Assembly: GCA_964365905.1 (NCBI GenBank)
Contig: CAYIRQ010000042.1
Span: forward strand, 1-11,357
DNA length: 11,357 nucleotides
Source: CAYIRQ01 sp964365905
GTDB taxonomy: Bacteria; Patescibacteriota; Gracilibacteria; Peribacterales; Peribacteraceae
Direction: 5' to 3'
Positions 1-5,715 of this stretch are shown in pieces. The notes beneath the pieces are model-generated. The model was not told the origin of the DNA, ran no database searches, and worked only from the letters and a program-made list of their open reading frames with translations. The translations under genes and the position numbers were made by a program. Every line of letters begins with the position of its first letter. Within the stretch, counting starts at the first letter, position 1.

Positions 1-10
1 GTATACAGGC

Positions 11-274
11 ATGAAAGATTCCAAACACATTGCAAAGTTTCTTGCGCTCTCCATGGGATTCTCACTCTCATTTGTCATTGTTTTTCTTGCACTGCTTCTC
101 CCTTTCGATCTCTTCCTAGGAGATGTGCTTCGTGAGGCGCCGATCAACTTAGCGCGTCACAATCAGGCGCTCGCCGATGCGACGATTGCACTCGGGACCT
201 TCTGGTTTTGGGCTTCGGTTGGTGCTTTGGGAGTTTTTCTTTCGTGGTGGTTTCTGAGAATGTTCCGGGGATAG
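11..274 (+). CDS. Small two-helix membrane protein, unknown function
   Basis: I do not recognise this protein. It has 87 residues and two hydrophobic stretches, about residues 8-36 and 61-84, joined by a short polar loop with acidic and basic residues. It ends in a basic tail (RMFRG). This predicts a two-pass inner-membrane protein with both ends probably cytoplasmic. The frame has no stop between the ATG and the start of the window, so the true start could lie further upstream. The gene converges on the next one, with only 10 bases between the two stop codons and no terminator in the gap. Confidence 0.6.
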   Translation: MKDSKHIAKFLALSMGFSLSFVIVFLALLLPFDLFLGDVLREAPINLARHNQALADATIALGTFWFWASVGALGVFLSWWFLRMFRG

Positions 275-284
275 ATCGCCGTAT

Positions 285-518
285 TTATGCATTATCAGCA
301 GAATCCGATCGGAAAAGATCGGTAAATATTTGATCGATTTTCATATGTGCTTCTTTTCTCTCAAGCTGCGAGCGACTCTGGATTCCTGCGGGAGTCTCGA
401 CAACATCGGAAGGGGCATCCTCATTGACTGCTTGGGAAGCTGTTGCATTCGCCTGACGCAAAACACCGATCCTTCTTTTTAGCTCGGCCTCTGGCAGAGA
501 AAAGTTTTCATGACTCAT
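285..518 (-). CDS. Small hypothetical soluble protein (77 aa)
   Basis: A 77-residue charged protein with no signal peptide or membrane segment and no family I recognise. It contains a basic stretch near residues 14-20 (KRRIGVL) and a helical, amphipathic C-terminal half (residues 51-73), so it may be a small helical cytoplasmic protein. The best support that it is real is its promoter: TTGACA, 16 bases, CATCAT, then six bases to the ATG. The same arrangement precedes the vWA gene at 2541. It lies downstream of the superoxide dismutase gene on the same strand but appears to have its own promoter. Confidence 0.55.
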   Translation of the reverse strand: MSHENFSLPEAELKRRIGVLRQANATASQAVNEDAPSDVVETPAGIQSRSQLERKEAHMKIDQIFTDLFRSDSADNA

Positions 519-524
519 GATAAC

Positions 525-552
525 ATGATGATACCATCTGGATAAATGTCAA
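525..552 (-). promoter_or_regulatory. Promoter of the 285-518 gene, probably leaderless
   Basis: On the minus strand a perfect -35 TTGACA (552-547) is followed after 16 bases by CATCAT (530-525, 4/6 to consensus). Six bases then lead to the ATG at 518. The expected transcription start falls on or next to the start codon. A TATCAT lies slightly upstream, but its spacer to the -35 is only 13 bases. Confidence 0.5.
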
Positions 553-581
553 TACCCATGAGGTGCGCTCAGGATGGCATC

Positions 582-1232
582 TCACTCCGCCGCTTCCTCG
601 AAACGTCTTGCCACTTCCCCCCAATTCACGATGTTCCAAAAGGCAGCAACGTAATCAGCACGCTTGTTCTGATATTTGAGGTAGTACGCGTGCTCCCAGA
701 CATCGAGGCCGAGGAGGGGAGTGCCAGAGCATCCCGCTACATCCATGCCCATCAAGGGAGAATCTTGATTCGCTGTACTTGCCACTTTCAATTTCCCATT
801 TTCCACGACGAGCCACGCCCACCCCGATCCGAAGCGGTTCATCGCGGCATTTGCAAATTCTTCCTTGAACCTCGTGAAGCTGCCGAAAGCACTCGTGAGT
901 TCTTTTCCTAGATCATTGCCCGGTTCCCCTCCTCCTTTACCACTCAGTATCGTCCAGAAAAAGGAGTGATTTGCGTGGCCGCCGCCGTGGTTGCGCACGA
1001 TACCTTGTAACCCCTGCCCTGAGCTCGTCGAAGGGTCCTTCGGAACCTTTCCAATATTCATAATGAGTTCCTCGACCGGCATCTTTTCCCACTCGGTTCC
1101 TGCGACTGCCGCATTCAACTTATCAATATAGGCCTGATGGTGCTTCGTGTGGTGAATCTCCATCGTGCGCGCATCGATGTGAGGCTCAAGGGCAGCGTAG
1201 TCGTACGGGAGCTTGGAGAGTGCGAAGGGCAT
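582..1232 (-). CDS. sodA: Superoxide dismutase, Mn-type
   Basis: This enzyme dismutates superoxide to oxygen and hydrogen peroxide in the cytoplasm. The 216-residue protein follows E. coli SodA closely. Metal ligands are His27, His89 (HANHSFFW), Asp177 and His181 (DVWEHAYY), with gateway Tyr35. GGGH before the second ligand and Gln156 in STANQDSP are the manganese-type second-sphere signature; the Fe-type Gln next to the second ligand is absent. I chose the ATG at 1232 because the distance to LPY matches E. coli exactly; ATGs at 1238 and 1286 are in frame upstream. Residues 67-74 (PSTSSGQG) are an insertion absent from ordinary SodA, encoded by a repeat (see the 1011-1035 entry). It sits between the N-terminal helical hairpin and the second ligand helix, probably in a surface loop. 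The gene diverges from the lipoprotein gene. Confidence 0.95.
   Translation of the reverse strand: MPFALSKLPYDYAALEPHIDARTMEIHHTKHHQAYIDKLNAAVAGTEWEKMPVEELIMNIGKVPKDPSTSSGQGLQGIVRNHGGGHANHSFFWTILSGKGGGEPGNDLGKELTSAFGSFTRFKEEFANAAMNRFGSGWAWLVVENGKLKVASTANQDSPLMGMDVAGCSGTPLLGLDVWEHAYYLKYQNKRADYVAAFWNIVNWGEVARRFEEAAE
1011..1035 (-). repeat. Short repeat-like insert inside sodA
   Basis: On the coding strand this reads CCCTTCGACGAGCTCAGGG followed by CAGGGG. It has CCCT/AGGG ends and a GAGCTC core. It adds eight residues to superoxide dismutase without shifting the frame. From memory, this motif is a dispersed repeat seen in many environmental, especially CPR, genomes. Only one copy is present in this window, so repetition is inferred rather than seen. 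Confidence 0.6.
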
Positions 1233-1257
1233 GCTCATTGAGGGAAAGAGACCTTCA

Positions 1258-1286
1258 TTGATAGCACGGCAAAAGATATGGGGCAA
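1258..1286 (-). promoter_or_regulatory. Candidate sodA promoter
   Basis: On the minus strand, TTGCCC (1286-1281, 4/6) is followed by a 17-base spacer and an extended -10 TGC-TATCAA (1266-1258). Transcription would begin near 1251, giving a short leader of about 12-19 bases to the ATG at 1238 or 1232. This argues against the longer reading frame starting at 1286. Confidence 0.4.
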
Positions 1287-1313
1287 GCATCTGGTAGACT
1301 TTGCAGTACAGTT

Positions 1314-1715
1314 ATGAATTCCCGATTCCTAATTCTTAATTCTCAATTCCTACTTCTTTGTGCCTTCCTCCTCACAAGCTGTAAGCCCGTGCCGCTCACG
1401 GAGATGAAGATCCCGCTTGCGGGAGAGAGCGTCATCGACACGATCGACGGGGAGCCGTATCGCTATTTCCGCTATGAAACGATGGAAGCAACCGAGGCGG
1501 ACGTTGCGAAAATTTCTCCCGATGGCAAACGCATTGGAAGAAAACGTATGCGATGGGAAGGTCCTGTACACATCTATACGTTTCGGAAGCGGATCGTGAT
1601 CTATGTCGGCTCGAATCCGAAAGTGATTAGTACGATTGAGGAGGTGTTTGGGCCGCAAATCGCCGGTGACCCTGTGGAAGTCGTGCAGGAGAAAGAAGAG
1701 AAAGAGGGAGAGTGA
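1314..1715 (+). CDS. Small secreted lipoprotein, unknown function
   Basis: A 133-residue protein with a type II signal peptide. A hydrophobic stretch at residues 5-20 leads to the lipobox L20-T-S-C23, so Cys23 should be lipidated and the mature protein of about 110 residues anchored on the outer face of the membrane. The mature part has alternating charged and aromatic residues (PYRYFRYE, VHIYTFRKRIVIYVG), suggesting a small beta-rich domain, and ends in an acidic tail (EKEEKEGE). I do not recognise the family. I chose the ATG at 1314 because it places the hydrophobic core at the usual distance; an in-frame ATG at 1278 would add 12 non-hydrophobic residues. The signal peptide is encoded by a 7-base tandem repeat. 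The gene converges on the vWA gene 37 bases downstream. Confidence 0.75.
   Translation: MNSRFLILNSQFLLLCAFLLTSCKPVPLTEMKIPLAGESVIDTIDGEPYRYFRYETMEATEADVAKISPDGKRIGRKRMRWEGPVHIYTFRKRIVIYVGSNPKVISTIEEVFGPQIAGDPVEVVQEKEEKEGE
1318..1352 (+). repeat. Five tandem heptamers (ATTCYYA type) in the lipoprotein signal peptide
   Basis: Five consecutive 7-base units read ATTCCCG, ATTCCTA, ATTCTTA, ATTCTCA and ATTCCTA. They start two bases after the ATG and encode most of the signal-peptide n- and h-region. Seven is not a multiple of three, so gain or loss of one unit would shift the reading frame. Confidence 0.8.
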
Positions 1716-1752
1716 CCCTTTCGAGGATGCACCTTTGTAGGGGATGCGGGTT

Positions 1753-2541
1753 TCAGTGCACGGAACTGTCCGAGGAATCCGGAGCGCTTGTGAACCCTCC
1801 CTGTGACATGGAACTAAAGCTCTCGGACCCAAAACTTGCGCTTCCGACGGAACCGCTCGTGACTTCAGAGCCGCGCTGGAAGCCCTCTCTGCTTCTGTTG
1901 ATGGTATAAATCCACTGTGGGGGTATCCCCATTGACTGGAACACTTGGGAGAAGTCCGTGGAGCCGTCGTGGACGCCCATGCCGCTGATGATGTGCTTTT
2001 CTGTCTTCAGCATTTTCTCTGCGAGACGTGCCGAATCATCAGCGGAGTACGTGCGTGACGCGGTATCAGCGCCGTCACTCAGAAAGAGAGTCATGTAGCG
2101 ATCCTTTTGCGAAAGGTATTCGTTGCGAGATTGCTGTTTGGCAACGCTGATAAGTTTCTTGCAGGCGCTATCGTACAGAGGAGTGTCGTGTATTGGATGG
2201 TAATTGCCCTCGTGCAGTCGCGGGGCCTCCCGGACTGATACGTGCTTTCCGCGGAGGGAATGTGCAGTCAGAAAACGCGTCCGCCAGTAGATGGCGTCTG
2301 CATGCGGCAGTGCGGACAGGGACGCGAGGGTATCGTTATGCCACGCGATAATGTCCGCAGTGTTTCTGCAGTCTTGAATGGAGGAAGAGTCGTCCACGAC
2401 CACGGTGACGTGCAATCGAAACTGCTCGATGAGTTCCTTGGGATTCCCGGAAATCATCGATGTGATCTCTGGGATCGCGATGAGCCCCCGTGGCTCTTTC
2501 TGCTCTTCATTGTCTCTGCAAACAGTGTTCTGCGTGCTCAT
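1753..2541 (-). CDS. von Willebrand factor A-like protein
   Basis: A 262-residue protein with the pieces of a vWA metal-ion-dependent adhesion site. A hydrophobic strand HVTVVV leads into D50-x-S52-x-S54 (DDSSSI). Thr120 in HDTPLYDS is the likely third MIDAS residue, and LFLSDGAD (Asp156-Gly157) gives the fourth motif. The last ~40 residues are Ser/Gly-rich and probably disordered. There is no signal peptide or membrane helix, so it is predicted cytoplasmic, binding a divalent metal and probably a partner protein. Bacterial vWA proteins often work with MoxR-type AAA ATPases, but none is in this window. The ATG at 2541 was chosen over an in-frame TTG at 2556 because it lies six bases after a strong -10 element. 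The partner and role are unknown. Confidence 0.75.
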   Translation of the reverse strand: MSTQNTVCRDNEEQKEPRGLIAIPEITSMISGNPKELIEQFRLHVTVVVDDSSSIQDCRNTADIIAWHNDTLASLSALPHADAIYWRTRFLTAHSLRGKHVSVREAPRLHEGNYHPIHDTPLYDSACKKLISVAKQQSRNEYLSQKDRYMTLFLSDGADTASRTYSADDSARLAEKMLKTEKHIISGMGVHDGSTDFSQVFQSMGIPPQWIYTINRSREGFQRGSEVTSGSVGSASFGSESFSSMSQGGFTSAPDSSDSSVH

Positions 2542-2547
2542 ATCGTA

Positions 2548-2575
2548 ATGATACAAGTCTTTTATAAGATGTCAA
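2548..2575 (-). promoter_or_regulatory. Strong promoter of the vWA gene, leaderless geometry
   Basis: On the minus strand a perfect TTGACA (2575-2570) and TATCAT (2553-2548, 5/6) are separated by 16 bases. The -10 ends six bases before the ATG at 2541. Transcription should start at the A of the ATG. Confidence 0.65.
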
Positions 2576-2600
2576 AAACATGGGCATTGAGTCTAAATCC

Positions 2601-2624
2601 AGTAAAAATCTCTACATAGAGGTT
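2601..2624 (-). terminator. Weak candidate terminator after the TPR gene
   Basis: Just downstream of the TPR gene stop, the minus strand carries CTCT-ATGT-AGAG, flanked by AAAC and ATTT and followed by a run of five T. The stem is only four strong pairs plus three A-T pairs across a mismatch, so termination may be inefficient. Its position between the operon end and the vWA promoter makes sense. Confidence 0.35.
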
Positions 2625-2639
2625 TGGTTTCCATCATAC

Positions 2640-4628
2640 TCACCGCATCCTCTGCATCTTCTCGAGAGCCTCGTGCGCAATGGAATTTTTTGGATCTTCT
2701 TCGAGAACTTGCTGCAGCAATGTCATCGCTTCCCGCTTCCTCCCTTTCTCGGCATACAGAATCGCGAGATTCACGCGAGCGCGGATATGTGAGGGTTCGA
2801 GGCGCACAGCTTCTTCGTAATGCTTGAGTGCTTCCTCTCTCTTTCCCAGATTCCCGAGGCCGACTGCGAGATTGAAATGCGCATCCGCGAAGGAGGGATT
2901 TTCCAGCAGTGCTTTCTCGTAGTATTCCACGGCGCGCGCGTGATCGCCGCGCTCACCATAGAGAATGCCGATGCGCTCGAGGACGACGTCGCGCCTTGCG
3001 ATGATGCGGCGTGAGAGTTTCTCATATGCATTCTTTGGTTCCGGCATGAGCGCGAGCGCGCGTTCATATTCTCTGAGTGCTGCGTCAAAGTTTCTTTGCA
3101 GTGCGTAGACCTGCCCGAGTCCATGATGGAGTTCTGCGTCGCTGGGATTTAGGAGAATTCCTGTTCGAAATTCCTCGATGGCTTTCTCAAGCTCCCCCCT
3201 TTCCGCATAGATTTGTCCGATGAGACCATAGACATTTGGCAACTCGTAGAGTTCGAGTGCCCTACGGTATGCTTGAATCGCTTTCTCAGATTTCCCCTCC
3301 ATACGGTAGCTTGCACCGAGGTCAATGAACGGACGATAAAAATGAGGGTTATATTCCGTTGTTTTCTCCATGAAGGCGCCCCATTTGCCCCAAAGAAGCG
3401 ATTGACGGACGGTCAATCTGCAGAAGAGCAGCATCATAATGGATGTAGCTGCGATGAGTACCCTTTTTCGACGGAACGTCTGCGCATTTTCAGAGGTTGT
3501 GAGCATAGAAACGATGAACATCCCAAGAAGAAGCAGCAGTCCGATCGAAGGAAGGTACCCATAGCGATCGGCAAAGACGTAGATACTGATCCCTTTGGAA
3601 ATTGCTGCATACGATGGTGCGAGCGTCAGGAAAGAAAATAAAACGCAGAACACTATGCGGCGGCTCACTTCCGGAGAGAGTGGAATGGCGAACGGTACGA
3701 ATGAATGCCGTATGAGCAAGCACACAGAGATGATGAGCAAAATCAGAAGAATGACCGGTATGAGAAATTCGACCGATGAAAGAGTGATGGGAGAGAGCTG
3801 GGGATAGGAAACCGTGAGTTCGCGAGGAACAAGGAATTTCAGGAGAAAAAAGAACGTCGTTTTCGCCGCAAGCAGCACTTTTTCGAGCAACGTAGTTGCC
3901 GCAAGCACGTCCCGCTTCCCCCCGAGAGCAATGACACCAAAAAGCACTGATAATGAAAAAAATGGAATTTTCTCCAAAAGGAGGCCCCTTTCCCAAGGGC
4001 GCTTTTGTACGTAATCAAGGAGTAGGAGGATGAATGGGAGGAGGAGAATGGTTCCTTTGGAAAGGAGCCCGAGCGCAAAGAGTACGATACTCGCGATGTA
4101 ACGGAGGACTCTCGAGCGAGAGCCCATGGGTTTTCGGGTATAGTGGAGATAGTTAAAAAGCGAGATGAAAAAAAAGAACGACGAAAGCAGATCCTTCCGC
4201 GCAGCAGCCCATGCGACTGTTTCAACGTGGAGTGGATGGAGAGCGAAGAGGACCGCGACGATGAGCGCTGGCCACTTTCTCTGGAGGAAGAGGGACGCAA
4301 AAAAGAACACGAGGAGCGCATTTGCAGTATGCAGGAGTAAATTAGTGACGTGGTAGATCACGGGATTGAAACCACCCAAGAGATGATCAATTTGGTAGCT
4401 GAGAAGCGCGAGAGGAATGTAGAGCTCCGGGTCGTAACTCGTGAAAATCGCTTTGAGCGTCGCGGGCGTCATCTCCCGCACCGCATTATTTTCATAAATG
4501 AGAAGCCCGTCATCGAGCAGCGCAAAGCCGTTCCCGAGACTCGGGGCATATGTAAGAAAGGTGAGCACGACAATCGCAATGCCCCCAAGAATGTTGAACC
4601 AATGACGACGGAGGTCAGAAATGTCCAT
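2640..4628 (-). CDS. TMTC-like polytopic membrane protein with C-terminal TPRs
   Basis: A 662-residue protein: roughly the first 420 residues hold about ten membrane helices, and residues ~430-662 are six or seven tetratricopeptide repeats (for example AIQAYRRALELY, AVEYYEKALLENP, ALKHYEEAVRLEP). The membrane half has signatures of the TMTC/DUF1736 group of GT-C-like proteins: an Asp pair after the first helix (LLDDGLL, residues 39-40), HPLHVETVAW...RKDLL (131-148) and ADRYGYLPSIG (~353-363). Family members are dolichol/polyprenyl-phosphate-mannose-dependent protein O-mannosyltransferases in animals; the bacterial activity is inferred. I chose the ATG at 4628, ten bases after the upstream gene's stop; in-frame ATGs at 4652 and 4664 would overlap that gene. 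It is probably co-transcribed with it. Confidence 0.85.
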   Translation of the reverse strand: MDISDLRRHWFNILGGIAIVVLTFLTYAPSLGNGFALLDDGLLIYENNAVREMTPATLKAIFTSYDPELYIPLALLSYQIDHLLGGFNPVIYHVTNLLLHTANALLVFFFASLFLQRKWPALIVAVLFALHPLHVETVAWAAARKDLLSSFFFFISLFNYLHYTRKPMGSRSRVLRYIASIVLFALGLLSKGTILLLPFILLLLDYVQKRPWERGLLLEKIPFFSLSVLFGVIALGGKRDVLAATTLLEKVLLAAKTTFFFLLKFLVPRELTVSYPQLSPITLSSVEFLIPVILLILLIISVCLLIRHSFVPFAIPLSPEVSRRIVFCVLFSFLTLAPSYAAISKGISIYVFADRYGYLPSIGLLLLLGMFIVSMLTTSENAQTFRRKRVLIAATSIMMLLFCRLTVRQSLLWGKWGAFMEKTTEYNPHFYRPFIDLGASYRMEGKSEKAIQAYRRALELYELPNVYGLIGQIYAERGELEKAIEEFRTGILLNPSDAELHHGLGQVYALQRNFDAALREYERALALMPEPKNAYEKLSRRIIARRDVVLERIGILYGERGDHARAVEYYEKALLENPSFADAHFNLAVGLGNLGKREEALKHYEEAVRLEPSHIRARVNLAILYAEKGRKREAMTLLQQVLEEDPKNSIAHEALEKMQRMR

Positions 4629-4638
4629 CCTCGCAATA

Positions 4639-5670
4639 TTACCCCAGTGCATCTTGCCCAGCATGGAGGGAGGAATCGATCATCCTCCGCAATTCCAAAA
4701 AGCTCATGGGAATGAGTAAATATGCAAGGGGCACCATTTGACGTACCTCTGCAATGACGCCTGTCAGAAAATGAATGATGATAAATGGCGGAATGATGAT
4801 GGATGCGCGACGCAAAAAATCATCCTGCTTTTTCCACTGCAAAAATGGATAGATCCAGAACACACCGAAGATAAAGAAAATGTACAAATAGAATGCCGTA
4901 TGAAACTCAAACGGAGAAAGGAGGAAATCCCTCCCCATGCGCTCCATGTTTTCGGACAGCAAGAAAAGATTGCCTAAGTGTTCATTACTGCGCGTGAGGT
5001 ATCGGATGAAGAGGAAGGTGCATATAGCCGGCGCACTCACAGCGAGAGTCTGCAGGCCTGTGCGCAGGCACGCTCGAAAACTCCACTCTCTGCAATGGAA
5101 GGCAAAGTATGCGAGTGGAAGGATAAGCATGGTTTCATTGTTGATCGTCCCTACGAAGAGAATGATGGCGAAGGCGATCTGTGCTTTCTCACGAGTTGCC
5201 CAAAGGCCCAGGAGGAACGTAAGAAGGAGAAGGGGAGCACTCTCCTGCAAGTGATTGAAATATGCGAGCGGCATGATCGCGGAGAGGAATGCAACGCCCG
5301 CAAAACTCTCGAGAGCGGAGAACCATTTTCGCAGGTAGAAGTGAAAGAGCATGAACGCAAGGAAGATGAAGGTAAAGCGTTGAAGAATGTATGCATGTTC
5401 AATGGTCATTCCAAAAATCCTATGGAAAGCTTCGGGAATGTAAAACTGCAGCAGGCGGGATTGTTCATTATTGGTGTAGTCAAAGGCTGTGAGAAGATAG
5501 TGGTTTTTTTCTAGCGTGCCGTTGAACCAGTCTTTCGTGAAAAATAGTTTTACTCGGAGATTGATGAACGTAAGACAAAAAAACACGGGCGCAAAAATGG
5601 CCCATTCATTGCCGTGACGGAGCATCCATTTCATTCGCATGCATGAGGATATTACATGAATGACCGCCAT
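4639..5670 (-). CDS. Polytopic membrane protein, possibly GT-C glycosyltransferase-like
   Basis: A 343-residue protein with about eight or nine hydrophobic segments (around residues 24-44, 95-113, 121-138, 145-158, 164-176, 180-192, 205-223, 256-278 and 290-328). I cannot name a family with certainty. It has a large polar stretch after the first helix (45-85) and two conserved-looking motifs at membrane borders, NNETMLILP (177-185) and AEVRQMVPLA (307-316). From memory, the same kind of motifs occur in bacterial GT-C-like or polymerase-like envelope proteins. Its stop lies 10 bases before the chosen start of the TMTC-like gene, supporting a shared operon and role in surface glycosylation; this is inference. 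The start is uncertain: ATGs at 5670, 5640 and 5634 are all possible, and none has a ribosome binding site. Confidence 0.7.
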   Translation of the reverse strand: MAVIHVISSCMRMKWMLRHGNEWAIFAPVFFCLTFINLRVKLFFTKDWFNGTLEKNHYLLTAFDYTNNEQSRLLQFYIPEAFHRIFGMTIEHAYILQRFTFIFLAFMLFHFYLRKWFSALESFAGVAFLSAIMPLAYFNHLQESAPLLLLTFLLGLWATREKAQIAFAIILFVGTINNETMLILPLAYFAFHCREWSFRACLRTGLQTLAVSAPAICTFLFIRYLTRSNEHLGNLFLLSENMERMGRDFLLSPFEFHTAFYLYIFFIFGVFWIYPFLQWKKQDDFLRRASIIIPPFIIIHFLTGVIAEVRQMVPLAYLLIPMSFLELRRMIDSSLHAGQDALG

Positions 5671-5715
5671 GGTTAGAGGATGTTGTACCTTGCCATAACA
5701 TCGTCTTGGATGCCT

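Noticed and set aside
559..584. Inverted repeat overlapping the sodA stop (eight pairs with one mismatch, ten-base loop) as a terminator
   Set aside because: On the minus strand it is followed by TGGGTATTG with no T run, and it is directly upstream of the next gene's -35. It could be a repeat fragment, but a terminator call is not supported.
546..911. 121-codon plus-strand frame opposite sodA
   Set aside because: The minus strand encodes an unmistakable superoxide dismutase with all metal ligands. The plus frame has no recognisable features.
1716..1752. Possible bidirectional terminator between the lipoprotein and vWA genes
   Set aside because: The 37-base gap shows a direct repeat of GGATGC and only a four-base ACCC/GGGT pairing, with no stable stem or T run.
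4978..5514. 178-codon plus-strand frame opposite the polytopic membrane gene, and similar plus-strand frames opposite the TPR gene
   Set aside because: They translate to charged low-complexity sequence. The minus-strand frames have coherent membrane topology and TPR motifs.
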